A stretch of DNA of 64,000 bases from Streptomyces sp. MA5143a (GTDB lineage: Bacteria; Actinomycetota; Actinomycetes; Streptomycetales; Streptomycetaceae): NCBI RefSeq assembly GCF_900290235.1, contig NZ_OLMK01000115.1, positions 17,505 through 81,504 on the forward strand, given 5' to 3'. Below the pieces are notes generated by a model. That model was not told the origin of the DNA. It did not search any database and was given only the letters and a program-made list of their open reading frames with translations. The position numbers were made by a program, and so were the translations under genes. Every line of letters begins with the position of its first letter. Positions within the stretch are counted from its first letter, which is position 1. Positions 10,052 to 18,401 of the stretch are shown here, one piece after another.

Positions 10052-10288
10052 TTAACCCGTGCTGACCTCCGAATCGTTTGTGCGGCTAGCCGAAAAGTTG
10101 CCAGTCGGACGGCTGCAGAAGATAAGGAAAGTCGCCCAGGCTGTGGGGGAAAGGGCGAGGTGGGGGCCAGCGGGGTTCTTGGAGTCACGGATGCGGATGG
10201 CGTGGGGGCCGGGGAATATCTCCAGGCATTCGCCGCCTTCGCCCCCACTGTGGCTCGACTTGAACCAGGAGAGTTCCTCGACGCTCAC
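10052..10288 (-). CDS. DUF397 protein
   Basis: 78 residues from a GTG at 10288. It has the family pattern LSWFKSSHSGGEGGECLE near the start, then IRIRDSKNP, and LALSPTAWATFL, all typical of DUF397. The start overlaps the stop of the upstream XRE gene as GTGA, the usual translational coupling for this pair in Streptomyces. In that arrangement the small DUF397 protein pairs functionally with an Scr1-type XRE regulator. The C-terminus (CSRPTGNFSASRTNDSEVSTG) runs on longer than usual after AWATFL, so the tail may be altered. Because the XRE partner here is broken, the protein may no longer have a working partner. Confidence 0.85.
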   Translation of the reverse strand: MSVEELSWFKSSHSGGEGGECLEIFPGPHAIRIRDSKNPAGPHLALSPTAWATFLIFCSRPTGNFSASRTNDSEVSTG

Positions 10289-11149
10289 AGTTCCCCCAGC
10301 TTCTTCTCGATCAACGCCTGGGACTCCGTGGGAGGGAGTGCCATGGCCCGCATGATCCCATAGCGGTCTGCGATCTTCCGGACCTCTTCAAGGTCTGTGA
10401 TCAGTCGGGGAAAGCCCTGGATCTCCGTGTACGCCACCTGTGGGTGCCTCCTGGGCGTGAGCAAGTTGAACGCCCCGTCCATGTTGGGGTGTTCTGCCTG
10501 GCTGGTCGGCATCACTTGGATCTCAACGTTCCGCATGCCGCCGACCCGAAGCAACTGCCGCAGCTGCTCCGCGTGGACGGTCGCACCACCGATCGGCCGG
10601 TCCAGCACCACTTCCTCCAGCACGTAACTGAGCATGGGTGCAGGCCACTTGTCGAAGATTTGCTGGCGGTCCATGCGGTCAGCCACCCGCCTCTCGATGG
10701 TCTCGTCGTCGAGCAGCGGTCGACGACGCGAGAACACCGCCCGCGCATACTCCGGCGTCTGCAACAACCCCGGCACCCCCTGGTTGGCATAGAAGTGCAG
10801 CTCGCCTCCGCCTCCAACCCCGCATAGCTGCGGTACCACTCCGGGTGCCGGGTCCGCGCCTTCTTCATCCCCTCCTTGATCTCCGGGATCATCGCCCGCA
10901 ACAGGCCACCCGCGTCGAGGAGTTCATCCGCCTTCTCCAGTACCTCGGGGCGGGAGACCCGTACCCCCCGCTCCATCGCACTGATCGCGTCCGGGCCGTA
11001 GCCGACCGCCTCACCCAGGTCCTTCTGCGTCAGCCCGGCCGGTTCTCCCGCAGTAGCTTCAAGAGCTTGCCGACCGCCGTGAAGACGCCGGTCGTACCGT
11101 CGGCCTCCGCCGGGGTCTCCGGGTTCCGTGCGTGAACCGCGTCCGCCAT
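10285..11149 (-). pseudogene. XRE-family regulator with DUF5753 domain, two frameshifts
   Basis: Three consecutive frames together give one complete family protein. From the ATG at 11149 the first frame reads MADAVHARNPETPAEADG ... GKLLKLLREN and then stops early. A second frame supplies AGLTQKDLGEAVGYGPD and on to YRSYAGLEAEA (helix-turn-helix). A third supplies ELHFYANQGVPGLLQTPEY and on to the C-terminus (DUF5753, ligand-sensing). The breaks lie near 11035-11042 and 10805-10815; each is explained most simply by loss of one base, and together they do not restore frame. The intact gene would encode about 285 residues, normal for the family. It may be a real pseudogene or carry two sequencing errors. 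The downstream DUF397 gene is intact. Confidence 0.8.
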
Positions 11150-11279
11150 CGATCCCGACTTCGCCCTCGTCGTGGTCACGGCCGACGCCCCGACACTCGA
11201 CGCACCGCACCCGTACGGCTACATAGCGTCCCGCCGTCGTATCTGGTCAGGCTGGAACCAGTCGACCACGTTGAGTGAC

Positions 11280-11702
11280 ATGAATCAGGAAATCCCCACC
11301 GCCCTCGGTGAATTCACCCAGCTGTTCACGCCCAGCCGCCGAGGCGCCCGGCTCGCGCGGAGAGTCGCCGCCCAGCGGCTGCACGCCTGGGGCATCACAT
11401 ACGGAAGCGACGAGCACGACAACGCCGTACTCGTCGTCGCCGAGCTGGTGACGAACGCCGCGATGCACGGTTACGTCTACGGGCACAGCTTCCTGCTGCG
11501 GATTGTCTTGGAGACCGCCACCCTGCGTATCGAGGTGGCCGACGCCTGCGGGACGCGGCGGCCGAGAACGCCTGGGCAGTCGGTGAGTGACGCCGAGTCC
11601 GGGCGCGGGCTGCTCATCGTGGAGGCGCTCGCCGACAAGTGGGGCGTAGAGGATCGCCCGCTCGGCAAGACCGTGTGGACCGAGCTGAGCGCCGGCCCGT
11701 AA
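11280..11702 (+). CDS. HATPase_c (anti-sigma/RsbW-like) ATP-binding protein
   Basis: 140 residues from ATG 11280; an upstream GTG at 11172 would add 36 residues that look unlike the family. The GHKL ATP-binding motifs are clear: N box ELVTNAAMHG at about 55-64, G1 VADACG, and G2 SGRGLLIVEALADKWGV. These small ATPases are related to anti-sigma kinases such as RsbW/SpoIIAB and usually stand beside an XRE/DUF397 pair transcribed the other way, as here. No helix-turn-helix or membrane segment is visible, so a cytoplasmic regulatory role is likely. Target unknown. Confidence 0.85.
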   Translation: MNQEIPTALGEFTQLFTPSRRGARLARRVAAQRLHAWGITYGSDEHDNAVLVVAELVTNAAMHGYVYGHSFLLRIVLETATLRIEVADACGTRRPRTPGQSVSDAESGRGLLIVEALADKWGVEDRPLGKTVWTELSAGP

Positions 11703-11708
11703 GGGGGG

Positions 11709-12302
11709 TCAGGCCATCGGGCGGTCGATGACCGGCTTCAGCCGCACCTCGGTCACGCCCACCCCCTTCGGCGTGCCGAACGTCTCGATCATCGCGCCGA
11801 GGTATGTGCCGGTGACCTGGACCGCCAAGCGGTCGCCGGCCGGGACGCGCAGGTCGACCCGGGCCCGTGGGGAGCCGCTGAAGTCCGGCATGCGGTGGAT
11901 CCGGGACGCCGGGTAGCCCAGCTCGATCAGCTTGGCGCGCAGCGCCTTGTAGCTGCGGTTCGCGCCGGCCTGCCAGAACCCCTCGTGGAGGCGCCGCTGG
12001 TGCTGTTCGCCCGCGCACCGCTCCACGGCGTTCAGCGGCACCGCGGCGACGGAGACCGGCTGCGTGGAGTCGAGGTTCCCGGACCTCGACACGGACGAGG
12101 TCGCGGCGGGACCGCTGATGACACCGCCGCTCGGCCGGACCGGGGTGCAGTAGTCCCTGATGCTCGTGGCCAATTCCACGAACCGGGTCTCGGCGTCGCC
12201 GGCGGTCGCGGCAGCGGCACCGCCCACACCGACGCAGGACAGGACGACGGCACCGCCGAGTGCGGCCACCAGCAAGGACTTGCGCAGAGGATTCGATCGC
12301 AT
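11709..12302 (-). CDS. Secreted protein of unknown function
   Basis: 197 residues. The N-terminus MRSNPLRKSLLVAALGG, followed by a hydrophobic segment to about residue 33 and an Ala-rich cleavage region (GGAAAATAGDA), is a clear Sec signal peptide. The mature part has two cysteines (in RDYCTPV and VERCAG) that could form a disulfide, and a C-terminal half rich in beta-type sequence (RVDLRVPAGDRLAVQVTG). I recognise no domain. It ends 6 bases from the convergent HATPase gene and lies between that gene and a large LuxR regulator; there is no evidence of a functional link. Confidence 0.75.
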   Translation of the reverse strand: MRSNPLRKSLLVAALGGAVVLSCVGVGGAAAATAGDAETRFVELATSIRDYCTPVRPSGGVISGPAATSSVSRSGNLDSTQPVSVAAVPLNAVERCAGEQHQRRLHEGFWQAGANRSYKALRAKLIELGYPASRIHRMPDFSGSPRARVDLRVPAGDRLAVQVTGTYLGAMIETFGTPKGVGVTEVRLKPVIDRPMA

Positions 12303-12350
12303 GCCTGAACGATGCCGGTCGCTGACGAACCCTCACATGAGTACGCGTAC

Positions 12351-15218
12351 TCAATCCACCAGGTCCGCCGCCGTCAGGAGTCTCGTCAGGTCCGTCCTCG
12401 AGCGGACCTTCAGCTTCCGGTAGATGCGGGTGAGGTGTGCCTCCACCGTTTTTCGCGACACGAACAGTGATGCCGCCGCCTCCGTGTTGTTCAGGCCCCT
12501 CGCGATCGCCCGTGACACCTGGAACTCCTGGGGTGTCAGTTGGTCCAGGACCCCGCCCATGCCGCCGGACCCGGGGCCGGATCCGGATCCGGCCCCGGAC
12601 GGGGCGGTGGTCGGCAGACCCCCGGCCGCCGCCAGTTCGCTCGCCGCGCGCCGCGCCCACGGCACCGCGCCCAGGCGCTCGAAGCAGGCCAGGGCGGACG
12701 ACAGGGGCGCCCGGGCGGCTGCCGGGCGCCGGTGGCGGCGTAGCACCTCCGCCTCGCACAGCAGCGTCCGTGCCCAGTCGAACGGGCCCGTCGTCCGCCC
12801 GTGCGCCTTCAGCGCCGCCCCGAAGCACGCCTCCGCCTCCTCCGGTGTCCTCGCCAGCAGGCCCCGTACGCGTGCGGCCGCCGCCTCCGCCGAGGCCAGG
12901 CCCGTTTCCGTCGCCCTCTCCTCCAGCCACGCGACCACCTCACCGGCCCGCGCCGCGTTCCCGGCCCGGACATGCGCCTCCGCCAGGTCCGCCGCGAACG
13001 GCACCACCTCCGGGTTGCCGATGCCCTGCTCCACGGCGAGTGACAACGTTTGCTCCAGCTGGTCGGCGGCCGCCTCGTGGTCGCCGTACGCCAGGGCCGA
13101 CAGGCCGAGCACGGCCGTCATGTGGAACTCCTGGCAGCCGATGCCGTACGCCCCGCACTCCCGCCGCGCCCGCGCCACATGCTCCTCGCACTCCACGCGG
13201 TCGCCGCGCAGCGCCTCCAGGCGGGCCAGGCAGTACAGGGCGTAGCTGACGCAGGTGAGCTGGCCCAGCTCCTCCGCCCAGCGCAGCGCCTCCGTCAGGT
13301 CGCCGCGGGCGGACGCCCACTGGCCGGTCCGCGTCTCCAACTCGCCCCGCACGGCGAGGGTGAAGCCCAGGACTCCGACCGCGCTGTGCCGTCGCGCCGA
13401 CTCCACCGCCGTGTTGAGCAGAGCACGGCCCCGCGTGAACTCCTCGACACGGCTCCACGCCTGCCCGGCGATCGCGTACACCTGCTGGTCGCGTACGGGG
13501 TCGCCCGCGCCGTGCCGGTCGGCGGACTCCAGCATCGCGCGGCCCTCGGCGGTGCGGCCGGCCATGACGAGGGCGCCGCCGAGGAGGGTGAGGCTGTACC
13601 AGCGTTCGGGGCCGGACTCGGAGGCGAGGGCCAGGGACTCCTCGGCGACGCGTACGGCCGCCGGGACGTGACCGTCGAGGCGGGCGGCGGCCGTCGCCTC
13701 GGCGAGGAGGAGGCAGGCGCGGGTCGGGTCGCTGTCGCGTACGGCGTCGGCGGCGTTCACGAGGAGGCCGTACGCCTGCGCGGTCTCGCCCTTCCACGTG
13801 TACATCCGGCCCAGCAGGCCCTGGATCGCGGCGCGCATCGCCGGGTCGGGGGTGATGCGGACGGCCTCCTCGCACCACTGGGGCCCGGCGGGGGAGCCGC
13901 TGAGGAGCGCGTCGGACGCGGCGTTGAGGAGGCGTCCGGCGCGCGCGGCCGGGTCGGGGGTGAGGTCGGCGGCCCGGCGCCAGGCCAGCGCCGCCTCCCC
14001 GAACGCGCTGCGGCGCCGGGCCTCCAGCGCGGCCTCCGCGAGGACGGCCGCCGTGTCCTCGTCGGGGCCGGGGGTCGCGGACGCCCGGTACCAGGCGTGC
14101 AGCGAACCCGTGCTCACCTCGGCCAGCGCCTGGAACGCGGCGTAGCGCAGGGCGAGGGGCGCGCGGCCCAGGACCAGGGCGCGCAGCACCGGATGGTGGA
14201 AGTCCAGGCCGTCCGCCGTCGCCGTGATCAGGCCGTCCTCCTCCGCGGGGGCGAGGGCGTCGAGCGACAGCCCGGCCGCCTCCAGCGCCTTGCGCAGCGG
14301 GCCCGCCGCCGTCGAGCGGCCGGCGGCGAGGACGACCAGCGCCCGGCGCGCCGCGTCGGGCAGCGCGTCGATACGGGTCGCCCAGGCGCGCTCCAGATGG
14401 CTGCCGAGGGACGGCGGGTCCAGCAACGGCCGCTCCCCGCGCGCCTGTTCCTCCGTCAGCCCGCTCGCGATCTCCCGCAGGGCGAGCGGGTTGCCTCCGC
14501 TGATACGCACGAGGTCCGCGAGCACGCTGGGCGCGACCCCCTGCCGCCGCACCGCCTCACCCGCCGCCCGGATGCCGACGCCACCCGCCCCCGCTCTCGT
14601 CCCCGCCAGCAGGTCCGCGCACTCCTCCGCCGTCAATCCGCCGACCTGTACGGCCGGGATGCTGCGGCGCGGTCCCGACTCCCCGTGGTCCTCGCGGGAG
14701 CCGAGCGCCAGGGCGACGCGTTCGCTGGAGAGGCGGCGGGCGACGAACAGGAGGACGCGCTGGGAGGAGGGGTCCACCCAGTGGAGGTCGTCGACGAGGA
14801 CGACGACGGGACGCTCGTCGCCGAGCGCGGCGAGGACGTTCAGGGCGCCCATGCAGGCGGCGTACGGATTGCCCGGCGGGTCGGCGGGGTCACCGCCCAG
14901 CGCGAGACACGACTCCAGGGCGGCGCGCTGCGCTCCGGGGAGTTCCCTGAAAAGGGATGAATAGGGCATCAGGAGGTCGCCGAGGGTGGCGAACGGGAGC
15001 ACGGTCTCGCTCTCGATGCCCCGGGCCCGCAGGAGCGTCGCCGGTGCGGAGCCCGCCGTTCCGGCCGCCGCCCGCTCCGCCGCGTAGTCGAGAAGAGCCG
15101 TCTTGCCGATGCCGGGCTCGCCCCACAGGAGCAGCGCCGCCCCACCGGCCCCACCCGCCACGAGCAGGTCGTCCATCAGCCGGCGTTCCCGCTCCCGACC
15201 GACGAGTCCCCGTAACAA
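12351..15218 (-). CDS. LAL-family (large ATP-binding LuxR) transcriptional regulator
   Basis: 955 residues, the normal length for the LAL family. The N-terminal AAA/STAND ATPase has Walker A GEPGIGKT at 33-40 and Walker B VLVDD near 141-145. A long helical TPR-like middle follows, and a C-terminal LuxR helix-turn-helix (LTPQEFQVSRAIARGLNNTE, then VSRKTVEAHL and YRKLKVRSRTDL). Such proteins activate secondary-metabolite or sugar-use genes when they bind a ligand and ATP. The start is TTG at 15218 with AGGGGGT about eight bases upstream; it is favoured because MLRGLVGRERE is the family's usual beginning. The second codon is TTA (15213-15215), which in Streptomyces needs the bldA tRNA, so full translation is expected late in development. 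No biosynthetic cluster lies next to it. Confidence 0.92.
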   Translation of the reverse strand: MLRGLVGRERERRLMDDLLVAGGAGGAALLLWGEPGIGKTALLDYAAERAAAGTAGSAPATLLRARGIESETVLPFATLGDLLMPYSSLFRELPGAQRAALESCLALGGDPADPPGNPYAACMGALNVLAALGDERPVVVLVDDLHWVDPSSQRVLLFVARRLSSERVALALGSREDHGESGPRRSIPAVQVGGLTAEECADLLAGTRAGAGGVGIRAAGEAVRRQGVAPSVLADLVRISGGNPLALREIASGLTEEQARGERPLLDPPSLGSHLERAWATRIDALPDAARRALVVLAAGRSTAAGPLRKALEAAGLSLDALAPAEEDGLITATADGLDFHHPVLRALVLGRAPLALRYAAFQALAEVSTGSLHAWYRASATPGPDEDTAAVLAEAALEARRRSAFGEAALAWRRAADLTPDPAARAGRLLNAASDALLSGSPAGPQWCEEAVRITPDPAMRAAIQGLLGRMYTWKGETAQAYGLLVNAADAVRDSDPTRACLLLAEATAAARLDGHVPAAVRVAEESLALASESGPERWYSLTLLGGALVMAGRTAEGRAMLESADRHGAGDPVRDQQVYAIAGQAWSRVEEFTRGRALLNTAVESARRHSAVGVLGFTLAVRGELETRTGQWASARGDLTEALRWAEELGQLTCVSYALYCLARLEALRGDRVECEEHVARARRECGAYGIGCQEFHMTAVLGLSALAYGDHEAAADQLEQTLSLAVEQGIGNPEVVPFAADLAEAHVRAGNAARAGEVVAWLEERATETGLASAEAAAARVRGLLARTPEEAEACFGAALKAHGRTTGPFDWARTLLCEAEVLRRHRRPAAARAPLSSALACFERLGAVPWARRAASELAAAGGLPTTAPSGAGSGSGPGSGGMGGVLDQLTPQEFQVSRAIARGLNNTEAAASLFVSRKTVEAHLTRIYRKLKVRSRTDLTRLLTAADLVD

Positions 15219-15550
15219 TGCGCCACCCCCTGGTGCCCGCCTGCGCCCGCCCCGCGTCGTCCATCATGCCGCGCGGAGGGCGGGCCAAGAAGGTCGAGGC
15301 CGGGATCGGCCGGGGCGAGATGTAGGGACTTCCCGGAAGCGGGCCCGATCCGTCCGGGGCTTCAATGATGTCTCGCGGGACCTCGTTGAACGGGGGATCG
15401 GGGAACCGCGCAGCACAGGGAATCAAGGGGAACAGCAGGGACTCAAAGGGGATCAGTGCAAGGGGGAACCCCGAAGGACTTCCCGAGGGATTCAGGGGAC
15501 CGGGGGAAGACCAGGGGATGAACCAGGTCGCGGAACAAGGGGGACGGCTC
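15219..15550 (+). other. Intergenic leader rich in G-runs
   Basis: This 332-base gap lies between the divergent LAL and CYTH-like genes and must hold both promoters. Its second half (about 15370-15545) has the coding-strand pattern of repeated G3-G5 runs in purine-rich sequence (for example AAGGGGAACAGCAGGGACT and AAGGGGGAACC), unlike neighbouring G/C-mixed sequence. An open frame runs through it (first ATG 15365) but its low-complexity Gly/Arg product does not look like protein. No clear -10/-35 pair was found. Confidence 0.4.
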
Positions 15551-16369
15551 ATGCCGGCATCCGTGGAACGCGGGGATCCCACCTCCGGGTCCGACCGGCC
15601 GGGCCGGTCGGACCCGCTCGACCGGCTCGACTCGGTCGAGATCAAGGTGACGTTCTCGGGTGCGGGCGCGGCCGCCGCGACCCGGGCGCTGGCGCCGGAC
15701 ACCGGGGGAGCCCGGCGCCGCGTCTACTTCTGTGAGGCTCTCGCCCGCTCCACGGCGCCAGGTCATCTGCCGCTTCTGGACGCGGGGTTGATCCTGCGCC
15801 TACGGGCGGGGAGCGGGCGGGTCGGGGCCGCGACCGCGGAATTGCGGCCCTGTCGCCGGTCCCGGCTCTCGGAGCGCTGGCTGCGCTTCCGTGAGCAGGG
15901 ACCGGACTCCTTCCACCTCTCGGACACCTGGTCCGGCGACCGCCGGGTCCTGTCCGCCGCCCTCGTCTCGGACTGCGACCGTACGGCGGTGGAGGCGGCG
16001 GCCACGGGGGCGAAGCCGCTGGAACTCGTCTTCTCCGACCGACAACGGGCCTTCCTCGCCGACTGCGCCGACGTCAGCGTCGGCTTCGGCTCGCTCGACG
16101 TCCTCGGCCCCGTCCACGTGGTCCGCCGGCGCGGCGTACGGCTCGACCACCACGAGGTCACGCTGGAGCACTGGATTCTGGACGGCCGCCCGGAGGGGGC
16201 CGAGCCGTTGGAGTGGCTGGAGGTCTCCGAGCGTGTCGCCCCCGAGGGCGCCGAGGTCGTCCGGGCATCCCTCGCCGCCCTCCTGAAGGCCAAGGGCCTC
16301 GACCCCGACCTGGGCCCGGGTGTCCGCGTTCGCCGGGTCATGGAGGAACTGGTCGCCCGGGGCGGATAG
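15551..16369 (+). CDS. CYTH-like domain protein
   Basis: 272 residues. ATG 15551 is preferred because AAGGGGGA lies about seven bases upstream; starts at 15365 or 15518 would add low-complexity sequence. The region VEIKVTF followed by RRRVYFCEAL, GLILRLRAG and ATAELRPC resembles the beta strands of CYTH (thiamine-triphosphatase/adenylate-cyclase-type) domains, which bind phosphate groups with ExExK and Arg/Lys side chains inside a barrel. Later EVTLEHW and EWLEVSERV fit the last strands. The first signature is only E-I-K rather than ExExK, so catalytic activity is uncertain. It stands alone, divergent from the LAL regulator. Confidence 0.5.
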   Translation: MPASVERGDPTSGSDRPGRSDPLDRLDSVEIKVTFSGAGAAAATRALAPDTGGARRRVYFCEALARSTAPGHLPLLDAGLILRLRAGSGRVGAATAELRPCRRSRLSERWLRFREQGPDSFHLSDTWSGDRRVLSAALVSDCDRTAVEAAATGAKPLELVFSDRQRAFLADCADVSVGFGSLDVLGPVHVVRRRGVRLDHHEVTLEHWILDGRPEGAEPLEWLEVSERVAPEGAEVVRASLAALLKAKGLDPDLGPGVRVRRVMEELVARGG

Positions 16370-16410
16370 GTCATCGCGTACACACCCCGACGCCTCAGGG
16401 GCACGCCGAC

Positions 16411-16482
16411 GCGCCCCGCCCCGCCGTCGGGCCGGGCTCCGCCGAAGCGCCCCGCCCCGCTGTCGGGCCGGGCCCCGCCGAT
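16411..16482. repeat. Two 36-bp G+C-rich direct repeats
   Basis: Units 16411-16446 and 16447-16482 (each starting GCGCCCCGCCCCGC) differ at about three positions, and a shorter degenerate third copy follows. They lie in the 327-base gap between the CYTH-like gene and the convergent azlD gene, where I see no gene. Confidence 0.7.
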
Positions 16483-16622
16483 GCGCCCCCGCCGTCGCGC
16501 CGGGCGCACGCCACCGGACCGCCGTCCCGGCCACAGCAGCGCCCTCCGGCTCGGCCGCACCCCACCGGACCGGCCCCCGCCTACGGCGCCGCCCTACGAG
16601 ACCGTCGCACCCCACCGGACCG

Positions 16623-16702
16623 CGCCCTCCGCCTACGGCGCCCTCCGCCTACGGCGCCCTCCGCCTACGGCGCCCTCCGCCTACGGCGCCCTCCGCCTAC
16701 GG
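16623..16702. repeat. Five perfect 16-bp tandem repeats over the azlD stop
   Basis: The unit CGCCCTCCGCCTACGG is repeated five times without change. Read on the minus strand each unit contains TAG, and the outermost copy supplies the azlD stop codon (16697-16699). There are no spacers, so it is not a CRISPR array. Degenerate copies precede it from about 16575. Variation in copy number would not change the AzlD protein. Confidence 0.9.
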
Positions 16703-17014
16703 CACCCCCAGTGCCCGCAGCACCCCCGCCGTCGCCGCCGCCCCCAGCACCACCACCGCGAACGGCGCCCTCCGCCACGCCAGTACGCCTCCCACCAGCA
16801 CCCCCGTGGGGCGGGCCCAGCCGGCGAAGCCGCCCGACTCGGTCAGGGCGCCCGTGGCGAGCAGCGCCACCAGGAGCACCACGGCCGCGGCGGCCAGCAG
16901 TTCCCGGACGCGTGCGGGGACCTCGACCCGCCCGTGCAGCAGCGGCCCGGTGAGCCGGAGGGCGTACGTCCCCACCGCCAGGGCCAGCATCGCGACGATC
17001 ACACCGCCGCTCAT
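16697..17014 (-). CDS. azlD: AzlD-type branched-chain amino acid exporter subunit
   Basis: 105 residues from ATG 17014. It is almost wholly hydrophobic with about four membrane segments and matches the small AzlD subunit (MSGGVIVAMLALAVGTYALR; LLAAAAVVLLVALLATGAL). AzlD works with AzlC to export branched-chain amino acids or their analogues. The start overlaps the azlC stop as ATGA, so the two are translationally coupled in the order azlC-azlD. The stop lies in a 16-bp tandem repeat array. Confidence 0.9.
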   Translation of the reverse strand: MSGGVIVAMLALAVGTYALRLTGPLLHGRVEVPARVRELLAAAAVVLLVALLATGALTESGGFAGWARPTGVLVGGVLAWRRAPFAVVVLGAAATAGVLRALGVP

Positions 17015-17724
17015 GCCGCCGCCTCCCGCCGCGCCGAGGGCCGCCAGAGAAGCAGGCCGGCCAGCGCGAGGAGGACGGGGACCCCCGTGGGGGTCAGCGG
17101 AGTGGCCGCCAGCGCCACCACCGCCCCGAGCAGCGCGGCCCGCCGTACCGGCGGCTGCTCGCGCAGGGCGGGCAGGACGAGCGCGGCGAGCACGGCGGGG
17201 AAGGCGGCGTCGAGGCCGTACGTGGCGGTGTCGCCCAGGGCGGACCCGGCGAGCGCGCCCGCGAGGACGCACACGTTCCACGTGGTGAACAGGCCGATCC
17301 CGGAGACCCAGAACGCGACCCGGCGCCGTACCGGATCCCGCTGGGCCAGGGCGAAGGCCGCCGTCTCGTCGGTGACGAGGTGCGCGCCCACCAGCCGGGC
17401 GAGCCGGCCCCGGCCCAGGGCGTCCGCGACGGCCAGGCTGAACGCCGCGTTACGGGTGTTGAGCAGCAGCCCCGTGGCCGCCGCCGCGAACGGGCCGCCC
17501 CCGGCCAGCAGGATCCCCACCGCGCTGAACTGCGCCGCCCCGGCGTACACCACGAGCGACATCACCACCGGCACCCACACCGGCAGCCCGCCCGCCACCG
17601 AGATTGCGCCGAAGGAGAGCCCGACGACACCGCCGGCCGCGCACACCAGGGCGATGTCGCGGAGCAGCTCGGGGTCGTGGACGTCCGGACGCCGGACGCG
17701 GCCTGTTCGGAGAAGCGAACGCAT
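17011..17724 (-). CDS. azlC: AzlC family branched-chain amino acid exporter subunit
   Basis: 237 residues. Family features include GLSFGAISVAGGLPVWVPV, VYAGAAQFSAVGIL and LLNTRNAAFSLAVADAL, with several membrane segments. AzlC is the large subunit of the two-part exporter of branched-chain amino acids (and of the leucine analogue azaleucine in Bacillus). It begins a two-gene operon with azlD. The start faces, 68 bases away, a divergent XRE-cupin gene, so that regulator probably controls export, as in other azlCD loci with linked regulators; this is inferred from position. Confidence 0.92.
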   Translation of the reverse strand: MRSLLRTGRVRRPDVHDPELLRDIALVCAAGGVVGLSFGAISVAGGLPVWVPVVMSLVVYAGAAQFSAVGILLAGGGPFAAAATGLLLNTRNAAFSLAVADALGRGRLARLVGAHLVTDETAAFALAQRDPVRRRVAFWVSGIGLFTTWNVCVLAGALAGSALGDTATYGLDAAFPAVLAALVLPALREQPPVRRAALLGAVVALAATPLTPTGVPVLLALAGLLLWRPSARREAAA

Positions 17725-17792
17725 GTTTTCTACAATGAACAGCAGGCAGCATGTTCGTCAAGGCGAACGATCGTACTTCTGGAGCGAACGAA
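17715..17792. promoter_or_regulatory. Divergent azlCD / XRE-cupin promoter with repeated CGAACG motifs
   Basis: Three GCGAACG motifs occur near 17715, 17763 and 17784, and GCATGTT occurs twice (17721 and 17749). A TACAAT at 17731-17736 is a good -10 for the rightward gene and would make an mRNA starting near 17743. The repeated motifs are plausible operator half-sites for the XRE-cupin protein. Confidence 0.45.
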
Positions 17793-18401
17793 ATGGCCGA
17801 CACAGCACCCGAGAACGGAGCCGGAGAGGCGCGGGACGACGGGAAACCCCCGGCGCGCCTCCCGCTCGACTGGATCGCCGCCTCCCTCCGCCGGGAGCGC
17901 ACACGCGCCGGACTCTCCCTGTCCGAGCTGGCCAAACGCGCCGGGATCGCCAAGTCCACGCTGTCCCAGCTGGAGGCGGCGAGCGGCAATCCGAGCATGG
18001 AGACGCTGTGGGCGCTGGGTGTGGCGCTCGGGGTGCCGTTCAGCGCGCTGATCGAGCCGCCCGCGCCGGCGGTGCAGGTCATCCGGGCGGGGGAGGGGCC
18101 CACGGTCCACTCCGAGCACTCCAGCTACACGGCGGTCCTGCTCTCCGCGAGCCCGCCGGGCGCGCGCCGCGACATCTACCGCACCCGGCTGGAACCGGGC
18201 TCGGTACGGGAGTCGCAGCCCCACATCCCGGGAACGGTCGAACACCTCACCGTGAGCACGGGCCGGGTGAAGGCGGGCCCGAGCGGCGAGGAGGTCGTGC
18301 TGGGGCCGGGCGACTACATGGCGTTCCGGGGCGATGTCCCGCACTCGTACGAGGCGCTGGCGCCGGGAACGTCGTTCGTGCTCGTCATGCAGCACGTCTA
18401 G
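17793..18401 (+). CDS. XRE-cupin transcriptional regulator
   Basis: 202 residues from ATG 17793, chosen because GGAG lies about nine bases upstream and the candidate -10 at 17731 would leave an in-frame ATG at 17751 almost without a leader. Residues about 26-80 form an XRE helix-turn-helix (LRRERTRAGLSLSELAKRAG, KSTLSQLEAASGNPSMETLW). The C-terminal part is a cupin (PHIPGTVEHLTVSTGRV ... LGPGDYMAFRGDVPHSYEAL) that probably binds a small effector. It is divergent from azlCD and is the likely regulator of that exporter and of itself. Its TAG stop lies within the CTAG that opens a palindromic MITE-like element. Confidence 0.9.
   Translation: MADTAPENGAGEARDDGKPPARLPLDWIAASLRRERTRAGLSLSELAKRAGIAKSTLSQLEAASGNPSMETLWALGVALGVPFSALIEPPAPAVQVIRAGEGPTVHSEHSSYTAVLLSASPPGARRDIYRTRLEPGSVRESQPHIPGTVEHLTVSTGRVKAGPSGEEVVLGPGDYMAFRGDVPHSYEALAPGTSFVLVMQHV

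Noticed and set aside
13050..14960. A 636-codon plus-strand open frame opposite the LAL regulator
   Set aside because: Low-complexity Arg/Gly/Ala product without motifs; the minus strand encodes a complete 955-residue regulator.
16623..16702. Possible CRISPR array
   Set aside because: The 16-bp units are directly adjacent with no spacers and there are no cas genes.
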